Source: Prorocentrum cordatum
Taxonomy: Eukaryota > Sar > Dinophyceae > Prorocentrales > Prorocentraceae
Assembly (NCBI GenBank): GCA_963575745.1
Contig: CAUYUJ010010458.1
Location: 1-64,000 of the forward strand
Length of the DNA stretch: 64,000 nt
Reading direction: 5' to 3'
Position 1 is the first letter of the stretch. Each line of letters opens with the position of its first letter. The translations under genes and the position numbers were made by a program. Positions 1 through 10,915 of the stretch are shown piece after piece. The notes under the pieces are model-generated. The model was not told where the DNA came from, searched no databases, and worked only from the letters and a program-made list of their open reading frames with translations.

Positions 1-78
1 GCCCGGACCCCCCTGTGGAGTGATCTGCTGCTCTCTTTTGATCCCACTAGAAACATATCAGTCTTCGCTGTTAGGTAA
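1..78 (+). repeat. 3' end of a further copy of the ~1 kb element
   Basis: These bases match the last ~75 bp of the two full copies (about 988-1060 and 4938-5010). They share the CCCCCCTG.GGAGT start, a central CTCTCTTTTGA..CCACTAGAAAC and the terminal GCTGTTAGGTA. The end abuts the first bases of the next copy (ATTATCCCGG) directly, so two copies lie head to tail. The rest of this copy is outside the window. Confidence 0.8.
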
Positions 79-1060
79 TTATCCCGGCAAAGCAACCTAA
101 CAGCGATGTGTAGAAGCATATCTGAAAGCATTCCCCTTAAGATTCAGATGAAACTCCAGTTGTAGAATTCTGCTGTTCTCGCAGTCGTAGTCGCATTCGC
201 GATGACAGTCGCAGCGGCAACGGCAGTCGCAGTCACAGCCTCAGCCTCAGCCTGCCTCAGCCTCAGCCTCAGCCTGCCTCAGCCTCAGCCTGCCTCAGCC
301 TCAGCCTCAGCCTGCTCAGCCTCAGCCTCAGTCTGCCTTCAGCCTCGGCCTCAGCCTCAGCCTGCCTCAGCCTCAGCCCGCATCAGCCTCAGCCTCAGCC
401 TCAGCCTGCCTCAGCATCAGCCTAGCCTCAGCCCAGCTCCAGCCTGCCTCAGCTCAGCACTCAGTATGCTTCCGCCCTCAGCCTCAGTCTCCTTTCAGCC
501 TCGGCCTCAGCCTCACCCCCCGCTCAGGCCTCAGCCTGCCTCGGCCGCAGCATCAGCCTGCCTCAGCATTCAAAATCATGCCCGGGAACGGAGTTCTGGG
601 AACTCGAAGAGCACGAAGTGGCCTACAGTTGGCTCCGGGCATTCAGAATGTGGCCCGGGAATGGAGTTCTGGGACCTCGAAGAGCACGAAATGTGCCTAA
701 AGTTGGCCGGGGCATCCAAAAATGTGGCCCGGGGGAATGAGTTCTGCGGAAGTCGAAGAGCACGAAGTGGCCTCCAGGTTGGATCCGGAGCATCCAAAAG
801 CGGCCGGGAATGGAGTTCTGGGGAAGTTCGAAGAGCACGAAGTGGCCTACAGTTGGACTGGGCATTCAAAAATGTAGGCCCGGAAAATGGGAGTTCTGGA
901 GGTTCGAAAGAAGTACGAAAAGTGTGGTGACTGTTCGAAAAAGGAGGTGCGGCGGGAAGCCGCGCCGGGTCCCGCCCCGGGTCCCGCCCCGACCCCCCTG
1001 AGGAGTCATGATGCTCTCTTTTGAGACCACTAGAAACCTATCAGCAAGAGCTGTTAGGTA
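79..1060 (+). mobile_element. ~1 kb non-autonomous element, copy 1
   Basis: A full-length repeat unit matching 4053-5010. It starts ATTATCCCGGCAAAGCAA, followed by CCTAACAGC at 96-104, and ends in GCTGTTAGG at 1050-1058, the exact reverse complement; this 9-bp pair suggests short terminal or subterminal inverted repeats. Inside are a ~330-bp CAGCCT-type array (about 236-570) and a decayed array of 73-bp units (about 575-900) carrying GGAGTTCTGGG. No transposase is encoded, and long ORFs here are by-products of the CAGCCT repeat. Structure and location suggest a MITE-like or introner-like element; no splicing evidence is available. Confidence 0.7.
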
Positions 1061-1600
1061 AAAAGAGGAAGAGGAAGAGGAGGAGGAGGAGGAGGAGGAG
1101 GAGGAGAAGCAGGGAAAGGGCAAGGAGGACAAGGAGCACAAGGAGGACAAGGAGGAGGAGAGGGATTTAGAGGAGTGGGACATTGAGGAAGATGAGGAGG
1201 AGAAGGCGGAGTTGAAGGAGAAGGACGAGGAATTGAAGGCGATGGGAAGAAGTTGGAGGCGAAGGGGGCGAACCAGGTGCCGAGGAGGGAATTCCAAAAG
1301 CAGGAGGAGAATCGACGCAAAGGAAGAACGCGTGCCTAAAAAACAAGCATAGGTTAGGAGAACTTGAAAGGAGGAGGAAGAAGAAGGAGAAGGAGGAGGA
1401 GGGTTTAGTAGAACGAGTGCGAGGTCACCCCCAAGGGCCTCGTCGAGTCCACCTAACCTACTGGAACGGCCTTCGTCTACACAGAATGCATCGGGAGATG
1501 ATGGAGTGCAGGAAGAGGAGGAGGGAGCGCGACCAGGAGGAGACGGAGGAGGAGGAGGAGCAGCAGCAGCAGGAGGAACAATTTCAATGTTGAGTATCCA
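1061..1600. repeat. GGA/GAGGA polypurine tract
   Basis: Imperfect GGA, GAGGA and GAAGG repeats with interruptions. Every frame gives low-complexity peptides (Arg/Gly/Glu on plus, Ser/Pro/Leu on minus), so I do not call a gene. It begins immediately after element copy 1. Confidence 0.85.
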
Positions 1601-1664
1601 AGCCGAAACCGAATAGTAGCCGGTGAAGGCGGGAGGTGAAATCATGACTCGCAAGTTATAGCGT

Positions 1665-1770
1665 CGGGCGTTGGCCAATGGGCCTGAGTCGTGCCTCGCC
1701 GTCTCCCTCCCCGCCCCTCTCCGCAATCGTTTTGCGTTCAATGTTCTGGCCCCCGGGGGGGCCCTCGCAT
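1665..1770 (+). repeat. Dispersed repeat, first copy
   Basis: About 100 bp, centred on GTGCCTCGCCGTCTCCCTCC and CGTTTTGCG, recurs with roughly 85 percent identity by eye at about 5895-6005, same orientation. No coding content recognised. Confidence 0.7.
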
Positions 1771-1988
1771 TTCAGGGTGAGCGGGCGAGGCCATGGCACA
1801 GGCAGCTGGCGCCTGGCCTGGCAGGAGCTCGCCTGCGGCGCCTAGGGCCCGAAGCCGAGGCGCGCTCCCGTGCGGGGGTCAGCGCGCTGCGTTGCAGAGT
1901 ACGCCGAGCAGGCAAGCTACGCGGCGAGGAGTGAAGTCCGGGTTCTTGGGACGACGGCGCGCGGAGGGGCGTTCGGGAGAGCTTCGTC

Positions 1989-2402
1989 ATGCTGACTAGG
2001 ATTGCCTCTCTCGCGTGCACGATCGCAGTGTTCGCGCTGATCGTGATAGGGTGGCTCGGCGCTTCGCTGGGCGCGGGTTTCTACGGTGGTTTCGCAGCTG
2101 AGGTTGGGTTTGAGCATTCCTTGTATGACCAACATGTGGTCGACGCCGACCGCGAGGGAGCACAGGACTCGGCAGTGGAGGCGAACCATGCCTTAGGCGG
2201 GGCGCTTGGAACCAGGTTCGATGGAGAGGATGAGGATTGCGAGGCGCCCCCATCAGACCCCCAGCGGCCTGCAGGAGAGGCTGAGGCGAAGGGCGCCCCC
2301 GGGCCGGAGCTCCCTGCTTTCGGCGGTCTGGAAACCAGGCAAGGGGTGACACGGCCAGCGCCACGTCGCCGCCCTCACTCGCGAGCTCCGCGCATCAGGT
2401 GA
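1989..2402 (+). CDS. Hypothetical protein with N-terminal membrane segment
   Basis: A 137-codon frame starting at ATG 1989. Residues about 5-33 are hydrophobic (Leu, Ile, Val, Ala, Gly), consistent with a signal anchor or one membrane segment. The rest is acidic and then Pro/Arg-rich. I do not recognise the family. It lies upstream of the recombinase remnant in the same direction and could be the 5' part of that mobile element. Base composition is very GC-rich, so an ORF of this length could also arise by chance. Confidence 0.3.
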   Translation: MLTRIASLACTIAVFALIVIGWLGASLGAGFYGGFAAEVGFEHSLYDQHVVDADREGAQDSAVEANHALGGALGTRFDGEDEDCEAPPSDPQRPAGEAEAKGAPGPELPAFGGLETRQGVTRPAPRRRPHSRAPRIR

Positions 2403-2778
2403 TCAACCTCCTCAGCTGCTACCATGACGGGCGTGCTAGCGATGAGGCTAGGCTTGAGGCAGGAGCGGAGGAGCAGACCCTGACGGCGGAGCGAGGCCCG
2501 CAGGACCGCCCCCCCGCTTAAATTAGGAGCCGACGGAGAAGTGGACGGGCGCGCGGAAGATGGACCTGATGATGAGCAGGAAGGCCCTGGAAGAGGGGAA
2601 GGAATCGCGATCGACCCTCAGGTAGTTTCCGATCACATTTGAGCAGCGGGTGGGACGAGCGCAGCGGCCCCCAGCAGCCTGCCATGCATCCGTCGGACAG
2701 CGGAGGCTAGCAGGTGGAGTGGGTCGCTGGACGATGGGGAAAACGACGGAGTCCGGAACTCCACCTCGGCGTCGTGCG

Positions 2779-4050
2779 ACCTGGCACTCGACCAGCATCG
2801 GAACGCCGCAGCCAGGAGGAGCGCCTCGTTGGAGCAGGTCGAGGCTGCCAGGAACAGCGAACTCGATGGCCGTGATGGGCCAAGCGCATAATCGGAAAAG
2901 ATCTCGAGGAGCTGGGGTCCAGGCGGGCGGGCGCCAGGCCGCGCTGCGCGGGCCGTGCCGCGCTCGCCTGCACCCGCGACCCTGCTCGAGCCCAAGGATA
3001 TCGCGCTCGCGGAGAGGGCCGACTGCAGGGCGCTCACCGATCTGAAGACCAGGGATGATTGGGAAATAGCCAAGCTAGAGAGTTAGTAGTGGACAAGCTG
3101 GCAGGCTCCACGATCAAGTCGCACAGCCTGGGGTGGAGGTGGTGGACCCTGGTTTGCCGAGCTCGGGGGTCGAGCCCCATACTTGAGGTAGACCAGCACA
3201 CGAGGAGGCACGCGGAGGGGCTTCTGCTCGAGTTCGCCATCCACCTGGAGCGGGGAGGGCGCAAGAAGGCGGGAACCATCAGCCAGTACTTCCGCGCGGT
3301 GAGAGCGCAGCACCTTGCCATGGGCCTCCCGGAACTGACAGCGGGAACACAAAGGTCGTTGCGGCGGACGGCTTGAGGACACGCCACTGAGAGGGAGAAG
3401 TCAGTCACGCCGAGCATGCCGAGGTGGATCAAGCTGAAGCTGGAGCCAGAAAGGTCGCGTGGAAGGGCTGCGCCTGGGGCTGCACTCGCCACGGGGTGCT
3501 TCCTTTTGAGAGCGAGCGAGAACGCGGCGAGCGGCCACGACGACTACGCGGGCAAGCGCGGAGCAAATGTCGTCACTCCGAAGAACCATGGCGAGCCTTG
3601 CGAGAGTGCGTCAGCGGCAAAGGGGAAGTCATCAAGATCCCGGCGAGCAAGACGGACCAGCACAATCAAGGAGAACGGAGGAACTATTTGAAGTTGGAAC
3701 AGTCTGGGGAGAGAGGTCAATGCGCACGACGGCGGAGGAAGGAGCGGGAGAAAGAGGGCAGACGGAGGTCTGCGCGCGCGGTCGATGCCCTGACCTTGCA
3801 CGAGACACGGCCAAAGAGAGGTTCTCGGGATGCAGGAAGCACACCCCCCTCTTCGCGATGTCTGACCAACACCTGGTCACTCGGGCTGGTGCCCAGAGGG
3901 TCGCAATGCAGGCCGCTGCAGCAGAGGGGGCTGATCCGAATTATTTGGGATCGCACAGACTCCGCAGAGGAACTCGCTCCACGCTGCTTTCACGGGCACG
4001 GCACTGGCGCAGCGCTGGGGCCTTGGGAGGAGCGGCGCCTTCCAGGACTA
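2779..4050 (+). pseudogene. Tyrosine recombinase (Crypton/DIRS-like), frame-broken
   Basis: Segments of one tyrosine recombinase appear in order but in three frames. At 3062-3370 is a helical core-binding domain (STIKSHSLGWRWW, then RKKAGTISQYFRAVRAQHL). At 3485-3530 is box I, CFLLRASEN, with the catalytic Arg at 3509-3511. At 3615-3660 is an IPASKTDQ segment typical of the strand region. At 3840-3990 is box II, GSHRLRRG, with the HxxR signature at 3954-3965. Family knowledge: these enzymes cut and rejoin DNA through a covalent Tyr link. The nucleophile Tyr is not visible; the frame is interrupted near 4050 by element copy 2, and a short helical reading resumes at 5011-5091. Frames shift 2, 1, 3, so this copy should be inactive unless splicing joins the pieces. 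Confidence 0.7.
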
Positions 4051-4052
4051 AA

Positions 4053-5010
4053 ATTATCCCGGCAAAGCAACCTGACAGCGATGTGTAGAAGCATATCTGA
4101 AAGCATTCCCTTTAAGATTCCGATGAAAATCCAGTTGTCGAATTCTGCTGTTCTCGCAGTCGTAGTCGCATTCGCGATGACAGTCGCAGCGGCAACGGCA
4201 GTCGCAGTCACAGCCTCAGCCTCAGCCTGCCTCAGCCTCAGCCTCAGCCTGCCTCAGCCTCAGCCTGCCTCAGCCTCAGCCTCAGCCTGCTTCAGCCTCA
4301 GCCTCAGTCTGCCTTCAGCCTCGGCCTCAGCCTCAGCCTGCCTCAGCCTCAGCCTGCATCAGCCTCAGCCTCAGCCTCAGCCTGCCTCAGCATCAGCCTC
4401 AGCCTCAGCCTCAGCCTCAGCCTCAGTCTGCTTCAGCCTCAGCCTCAGTCTGCCTTCACTCGGCCTCAGCCTCAGCCTGCCTCAGCCTCAGCCTGCCTCG
4501 GCTGCAGCATCAGCATCAGCTGCCTCAGCATTCAAAATGTGGCCCAGGAATGGAGTTCTGGGAACTAGAAGAACACGAAGTGGCCTACAGTTGGCTCCGG
4601 GCATTCAAAATCATGCCCAGGAATGGAGTTCTGGGAACTCGAAGAGCACGAAGTGGCCTACAGTTGGCTCCGGGCATCCAAAATGTGGCCCGGGAATGGA
4701 GTTCTGGGAACTCGAAGAGCACGAAGTGGCCTACAGTTGGCTCCGGGCATCCAAAATGTGGCCCGGGAATGGAGTTCTGGGAAGTCGAAGAGCACGAAGT
4801 GGCCTACAGTTGGCTCCGGGCATCCAAAATGTGGCCCGGGAATGGAGTTCTGGGAGCACCAAGAGCGATTTTGCGAGGATGTCCCAAGCGATTTCGGCTT
4901 CGGCGGCAGCTTCGGCGGCAGCCTGTCCGGGTCCCGCCCAGACCCCCCTGAGGAGTCATGATGCTCTCTTTTGAGACCACTAGAAACCTATCAGCAAGAG
5001 CTGTTAGGTA
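4053..5010 (+). mobile_element. ~1 kb non-autonomous element, copy 2
   Basis: Near-identical in ends and organisation to 79-1060: ATTATCCCGGCAAAGCAA, then CCTGACAGC at 4071-4079, and GCTGTTAGG at 5000-5008. The inner CAGCCT array spans about 4208-4530. Five clear 73-bp units start GGAGTTCTGGG at 4552, 4625, 4698, 4771 and 4844, much better conserved than in copy 1. Because 73 is not a multiple of 3, the units give similar peptides in all three frames, so I do not call a protein. It sits inside the recombinase reading frame, between box II and where the Tyr box should be. Confidence 0.75.
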
Positions 5011-5154
5011 ATGATGCAAGCGAGGGATGCGGCACATGGGGCGGCCAGAATGATGGCGGAGATGGACCTCGCCATTTTGCGAGGGGGATGAGGGAGGAAG
5101 AGCGCCTGGGGCGCGCACGCGGAAGGCTGCGGGGTTGGAGACGAGGTGCTGCGG

Positions 5155-5460
5155 CAGCGGCGAGGCAGTGGGGCACCCGTCCCTAGTGGATGGGAAGACG
5201 AGCCGGGGCGGCGGCCTTGACGGGATTCAGAGGGGTGCCCGTCCCCCATCGCACTGTAGAGATGAGGTTTTCAAAGGCGAAGAGGAGGTGCCACGGTGGC
5301 CTTGACGGGATGCACGGGAATGCCCGTTCCCCGCGGAAGGAAGGATTGCAATGGCTGCTGCCTTGACGGAATGCAGCGGAGTGCCCGTCGCCCACGTGGA
5401 GATGAGGAGGAGCCGCGGCGGCGGCATCGACGGAACGCATCAGAGCGCCCGTCCCCCACC
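5155..5460 (+). repeat. GC-rich minisatellite, ~60-85 bp units
   Basis: About four degenerate units, each with a CCTTGACGG-A-TGCA core followed by GTGCCCGTCCCCCA or a variant. Unit length varies, so this is an old array. No gene called. Confidence 0.7.
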
Positions 5461-5639
5461 AGCGGCAGGAGCGCTGCGGAAGTGCCGCCAGCGCGGCGCC
5501 GCGGAGGGAGCAGGCGAGGGCCGTGGCTCCCGGCGCCGCGGTGGGAAGGTATCGCATGAGGCGCCGAGGAGGGTTGCTGGCGAGGCGGGGCGCGACGTAC
5601 CGCGGCCCGACCGCATTTGGAACCCCGCCGGGGCGCGAG

Positions 5640-6260
5640 GGCGCACGAGCTCCCGCGAATGCTTCCAGAGCACGGAGGGGAAAGCACGCCGCCGCGGCAG
5701 GGTGCTGCCACGAGGAGCTCTGCGCCAACTACTTGCGTTCGAGGCGTTGGATGCTGAGGAAAAGCAACCATTTGTCCCCCCTCTTCTCCTCGATGTGGGT
5801 GGGAGCGGCCTGCGCGAGCACGAGCGCTCCGCCCGCACCCTTCACTGCGATTGGGAGCCCGGGCGAGATTCAATCGTTAGTTGTGACATCGGGTTTTGGC
5901 CTGTGGGCCTGGGCCGTGCCTCGCCGTCTCCCTCCCCGCCCTTTTCCGCAACCGTTTTGCGCTCAAGCCTTTCGGCCCCTAGGGGGCCATCGCCTTTCAG
6001 GACCCCCCCAAGTTTGATACCCCCTCTTGTTGTCCTGGCCAATACCCAGGACCTGGCGAAGGGGAGAAGCACGCCGCCGCTGCAGGACACTGCGGCGAGG
6101 AGCTCTGCCCCAAGCACTGGCGCTCGAAGCGTTGGACGTTCAGAAGAAGCGAGCCGTTTGTTTCCCCCCCTCCTCTCCTCGATGTGGGTGGGGACGGCTT
6201 GCGCGAGTACGAGCGTTCCGCCCGCCTTCCTGACTGCGATTAACCCTAGGGCCACAATTT
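5640..6260 (+). repeat. Two tandem copies of a GC-rich dispersed repeat
   Basis: Two copies (about 5675-5880 and 6055-6250) share AGCACGCCGCCGC, GAGGAGCTCTGC, then CTCCTCGATGTGGGTGGG and GCGAGYACGAGCGYTCCGCC. Between them lies the repeat also found at 1665-1770. A third copy in inverse orientation is at about 34910-35210. Peptides such as GLREHERSAR are conserved between copies, so the repeat may derive from a coding sequence, but I cannot name it. Confidence 0.7.
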
Positions 6261-6261
6261 T

Positions 6262-6560
6262 GACGATGACGAGGAGGAGGAGGAGGAGGAGGAACAGTAG
6301 GACGACTTGGAGGAGGGCTGGCCACGAGAGGAGGGATGAGGACGAGAAGGTGTAGGGAGGAGGAGGAGGAGGACGAGAAGAGGAGGACGAGGAGGCCTTG
6401 GAGGAGGGCTAGCCACGAGGAGGAGGGATGAAGAGTTGAAGGTGTAGGAGGGAGGAGGAGGAGGAGGAGGAGGAGGAGGAGGAGAAGGAGGAGGAGAGCG
6501 AGGGGTGAGGAGGGAGGGGGATGGAGGAGAAGGAGGAGGAGGCCCGTAGACTTCCTCCAC
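6262..6560. repeat. GGA polypurine tract
   Basis: Long GAGGAGGAGG runs with short interruptions. No gene called. Confidence 0.9.
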
Positions 6561-6639
6561 CGAGGCTACGGGCAGAAGTGCCGGGACCTCCCCTTCCTCT
6601 TGTGAGCACGCGCCGGGGCCGCGGGACAAGGAGAGCGCG

Positions 6640-6850
6640 ACAAGGAAGAGGACGGGGAGGAGAAGGAAAGTCGACTTCGCGTAAGAGTGACCCTTCGCCG
6701 GCGTGCCCCTTGGAGCGGGCCCACTGGGATTCCCCCGGGCACGGGTTTGCGCGCTTGGCTCTGTCCCCCCGCCCGGGCCCCCGAAAGCCACGCACCAGAG
6801 GTCACTCTCGCCGAGGGTCAATCTTTCGTGTAGCCGAGAAAGGCAGGAGC
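6640..6850 (+). repeat. Dispersed repeat shared with 56455-56630
   Basis: The order CGCGTAAGAGTGAC, TTCGCC, GGGCCCAC, TCCCC, GCGCGCT, CCGCGCAC and AGGGTCA is shared with 56455-56630, same orientation. I see no RNA or protein family in it. Confidence 0.65.
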
Positions 6851-8230
6851 AGGAGGAAAGCTCACCAGCACTGGTATCTGAATTCTTGTTGGACATGTTT
6901 GTGTCCCCGTGGCGGGTTGCACGATTGAGGCTGTCATTCGTCGAAAAGCCACAGGTAATTCCCCAAACAGTGTTTGCACTCTGGGGTGTTTACTTGTTTC
7001 CTTCAGGAATTGGTTGGGTACGGCGAGGGGTCGCCACGTTGCCGACCATTGCAGCCGCGTTGCCGCATCGAGCATTAGGTGTGTTGTGTCCGTCGAAGTT
7101 TCGCCACGCTGTCGCCCGGTGCCGTTTCTCTGCCTCCTCTAGTTGGCACCATGTATACTGCAACGCATAGCTTAGACCACATAGCTTGCACCACATAGTT
7201 TACACGTCCGCCGTGCAATATTTCAGTGCTTTGGACACACGCTGGCTATAGGATGAAACTCCCGCCGTGACACAAAAGGGGCCATTCTCCAGTCCGTACC
7301 ATGGAGGGGGTCCCATCTGTGACAGAAGGGGGGGGCTACTCGTCGCATTGCTCCTGTTCCTGCTTGTCCTTCTCCTCCTCCTCCTCCTTCTCCTCCTCCT
7401 CCTCCTGCTCGTCCCGCTTCTCCTGCTCCCGATCTTCCGTCCTCCACCTCGCCCTCCTCATCCTCATCCTCATCCTCATCCTCCTTCCCCTCCTTGACAG
7501 CAAGGGCTTTCCCCCCACACCCCTTCGTGACAAAGAGAGGGTGGGTCACCGCCCCCCCTTTCATTGACAGAGAGGCTGGCCTAAAAACCAAAGGTCACCT
7601 TCTTTGTTTTTGCATCAGAGACCTCACTGCGGAGCGCAAAGCTGGAAAAGAAGCTTCGGGGCTCTCGGGTCCGCTCTGGGCCGTCATCGGGACAGCCGCG
7701 GGGCAACAGGTCGGCGGGCGGAGGACGAGCATCTTTTACGCATGACTTGTGCGTTTGTGTGCCGACGCGCACGCGCATGCCACGCGCACAGCGGACCGCG
7801 AAGAATCGCTTCGCTCTGCGGGCGCAACGCAGTGCTGGAATTTGCACGCCGTCCTTTGACGCCAGCGCAAAACAAGATCATCCTCGCCGATGTCGCCGTG
7901 CCCCTGCCGATGTCGCTTCCATTATGCTTACATGTTGCGTTGTCACCAGAGCACACGCTATGGCAACGTTGTTGAGTGGCGTCTGCGACATGGGACACGC
8001 TTGTGCCACTTGCGGGTGCAGCAGTGGCGAATCTTGCAGTTGGTATCGTGCTGCACCCGACGCATAGGCGACTGGGCAGCGGCAGCGGCGGGGGGCCCGG
8101 TCACCCTGACGCGTGGTGAGCTCCTGGGCCGGCCCACGCGCCTGCTCACAGGCACGGCGGCATTACCGCGCGACGCTGGCAGCTGGTAAAGCGGCGAAAT
8201 GAGAGGAGGAGCAGCAGGACGAGCACCTTC
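6851..8230. other. No recognised gene; polypyrimidine tract at 7335-7500
   Basis: Short ORFs in several frames are unremarkable. A CTCCTC polypyrimidine tract occupies 7335-7500. A short CACATAG repeat lies near 7175-7200. Nothing here matches a family I know. Confidence 0.5.
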
Positions 8231-8231
8231 T

Positions 8232-9086
8232 TCACTCGCGCCCTTCCCCCCCACCGAGTTCCAACGTCGTGAAAGAATACATCCGCAGAAGGCATCCACA
8301 CTCACCACCGTGCTTGGCCAGAGGCCATTCTGGGCCCCAGGATGTTGTATAGACCTTCATGGCCTCCATCATGCTAGGGCCTAGGATGGCCCTGGCTAGG
8401 CACGGTGGTGGTGTAAAATAGAGTCCTTCTGCGCACCACAGTGTCGAAGAGAAACGACGAATGGAGAGCTGTCCATCCCATTTTTCTTCGGGATTCCTCC
8501 AGCCGTGTCGATCCGTGACGGCGCCGGGGCCCGAGGGATAGAACCGAACGCTGTGCTTCTTCCGCGACGTCCCGATGTCGGGGCTCTTTCCTTCGGACGC
8601 CGGTGACCCACACGTGTCGCCGCAGATGAGACAGGCAAAGAAACGTGTCGCCGCGGACGGACGCCGCTCGGAATCACCGGGGGAGGCGGTGGTCGGGGGA
8701 GGTCTGGCGGAGGTGTTGAGGGACGGAGCCAGGGCCAGCCGCCGAGGCGCCAAGGCGGAGAATAGGCTGCACGTAGGAGCGGCCCCTAGCCAGAGACCTT
8801 CTGGTGCGCGGCTCGTGCTGGGGGCGCAGGAGGGGGGGTGGGTCCAGGCCCAAGCACGCAGGCCGCTGGTGTCAGTGTCGCACGGCGTGCAACGGCCAGC
8901 AAGCCGCGCCAAAGGTCGCTCCTTTCTACGGGTCATTCTCGGATGTGGCCGAGTGACAAGGAGAAAAGCGGTCGCCAGCCCGATCCCGACTCCCACCCCT
9001 AGCTCTGGGATCTTCGAAGTATGTTGGTCCATCCTGGTCAGCCGCGCGGAGATGGATCGAGACGTGCTTTCAAAATTCCATACCAT
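8232..9086 (-). CDS. Hypothetical protein, 284 residues
   Basis: The longest clean minus-strand frame in this part of the window. It has an N-terminal stretch with a Gly/Leu/Val segment (GVGVGIGLATAFLLV, about residues 31-45) that could be a membrane anchor, a Pro/Ala/Arg-rich middle, and a Cys/Trp-containing C-terminal half (FFACLICGDTCGS; EEKWDGQLSIRRF). The non-biased C-terminal half looks protein-like, but I recognise no domain. No splice sites or leader were evident. It could be a remnant of a mobile element. Confidence 0.35.
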   Translation of the reverse strand: MVWNFESTSRSISARLTRMDQHTSKIPELGVGVGIGLATAFLLVTRPHPRMTRRKERPLARLAGRCTPCDTDTSGLRAWAWTHPPSCAPSTSRAPEGLWLGAAPTCSLFSALAPRRLALAPSLNTSARPPPTTASPGDSERRPSAATRFFACLICGDTCGSPASEGKSPDIGTSRKKHSVRFYPSGPGAVTDRHGWRNPEEKWDGQLSIRRFSSTLWCAEGLYFTPPPCLARAILGPSMMEAMKVYTTSWGPEWPLAKHGGECGCLLRMYSFTTLELGGGEGRE

Positions 9087-9094
9087 AGCATATC

Positions 9095-10177
9095 TTAGAT
9101 AGAGTGAGAGTCGAGTTGTGGGCAGCTAAGGGAAGACGAGTTTTTACGAGGCACCATTGCCATACTAAGCTCAGGACAGAATCGAGGATTAGCAGACACG
9201 TTTATACCAAGCAGTAGGCTTGAAATGTGTTGAATAAAATGCACAACTCGCGCATCCGACGTGAGAAATCGACGAGGCAAACTGGTGACAAACTCCGCGA
9301 ACAAGCCAGGAAAAATAAAACGGACCCAAAATTGCGACTGCGGTTTGGTCCTGGCCTCCTCCGTCCCTCCCCATTCATTGACTCCAGCACGGGGATCGGG
9401 AGCGAAAGAAGGACGTACACGTACATGAATCCACGCTGGCTTCGAGAGTTCGCATGGCGCGAGTGTTCGTATCACGCGGCCGGTCTCGCGGGTCAAGGGG
9501 CCGTGTTCATGTAAATAGCTGGGTGCGTACGTCCTTTGTGGGCCCCCTAGGGGAGGGAGACGCTTCCTGACCCGCATGATGGCAGTGTATTGTGCCTTGG
9601 TCACTCAAATTATGACCAAACACGACCGATTCGCACTCCAACAGCGTCTTCTCAGCGCCATCGGCGTAAAGCCCACAGGAACCGCAGAAAATAGATGCGT
9701 TTTCTGCCGCAGTTGGTGCGAATTGTGCAGGACGTGATCTTTCTTTCCATCCGAGGCGGCCGAACCTGGAGTTAGGATCCGCCCACTGCATCGAGCAAAA
9801 AGTTGACCGTTGAAGGGTTGGAGCGACTCGAACCCTCGAGGCAAGCGAACACATGTTTTCTGAACAGGTCCGCCAGCCCCAGGGTGGGGGTCAGGCGCAG
9901 GCAACTTCATCGCAGCACACCTGGAGCCGAGCCTGGGGATGATCTCAATTTGGCCACGAATGACCAGCTTGCCACTCAACCTACAGCTCCTTCCCCGTGG
10001 AAATTTCTTCCAGCAGTGGGTGGAGGCTTCAACTGCTCGCTGGACCGCCGCGGCCCGCTCGGAGGCCCTCGAAACAGGGTCGCAGTTGATAGTTCGACCA
10101 GGGTGCGTTGGAACCGAAACAACCGCAAGACAGCGTGAGGCATGTCTGACGAGAATACGTTCGGCTTGCTCCAACAT
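9095..10177 (-). pseudogene. Unrecognised minus-strand ORF remnants
   Basis: Two abutting open frames (9605-10177 and 9095-9604) with an overlapping third frame at 9507-9854. Composition is less biased than the surroundings, and several stretches look protein-like (for example LSGKLVIRGQIEIIPRLG). I cannot name a family. Frame changes at 9600 and 9850 suggest one decayed gene or retroelement piece. No catalytic motif was found. Confidence 0.25.
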
Positions 10178-10399
10178 CTTCAGTGTCCAGAGTCAGGATG
10201 CATCGACGATGTTTCGACACACCCTCCCGTCCCTGGTTCCCTCCTCAAAGGTCCTTCCAAACATTCCTTTTCACTGCAAGAAGCGCCCCCTTGGAAGACG
10301 AGCACCCGGTGGGCCTGCCATTCAGGCCGAGAGCCCCGCTTTGAAAAGGAAATTGCCTTGTTTGTTCTAGCGGTGTACAAGGTCTAATGCAGAATGCGT

Positions 10400-10770
10400 A
10401 ATCAAGGATGTGTCCTTCAAGAGCCCTGTGTTTAAAAGGAGCCGCCCCCACCCGTACAGTTGTTGCACAAGTTACAGATTTGGCCACCGAGTTTGTGGAC
10501 ACAGGTTCAAGCTTCTAGTGCCTACATTTGAGGTGGTAGTGGCGCTTGAGATGGCGCTTGAGACGAATGCGCGCAGCGCTTACCAGGAGCCCCATTTTGA
10601 AAAAGAGCCGACTTTCATCTTACAAGCGGTTGACACGAATGTGCGCTGCGCGTAAGCGAAAGCTCCATTTTGAAAGCTTACCGCCCCCCATCCGTGCAAC
10701 TGTTGGACGTGTTAAGTTTCAAGGGCGTAAACGGCCAGGAAGTCTCATGCGAAACGCCTGGCCCGCCCTG
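10400..10770 (-). repeat. 83-bp-unit repeat family, partial copy
   Basis: On the minus strand this has the family order: GGCGGGCCAGGCGTTTCGC-like head (near 10750), then about two units with a TTCAAAATGGAGCTTTCGC-type core and GCGCAGCGCACATTCGT. The 3' part of the family is missing. Other copies: 16860-17650, 30780-31480, 32280-33125, 46620-46915, 52735-53640. Confidence 0.7.
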
Positions 10771-10915
10771 ACGACACGTCTGGTAGTGAGAATTACTCCG
10801 ACGGAAGGACCCCACATGAGAATATGTTTAGCTTGCCCTTAACCCTTTCCTCCTCGTCCTGGCAGACACCCTCCTCTCGCCCTCTGCCGTGCCCTCTCCT
10901 CCTCCTCCCCCTCCT

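Noticed and set aside
202-930. 242-codon Ser/Ala/Leu/Pro-rich protein
   Set aside because: It is the translation of a CAGCCT array and 73-bp units; the second copy of the element breaks the same frame.
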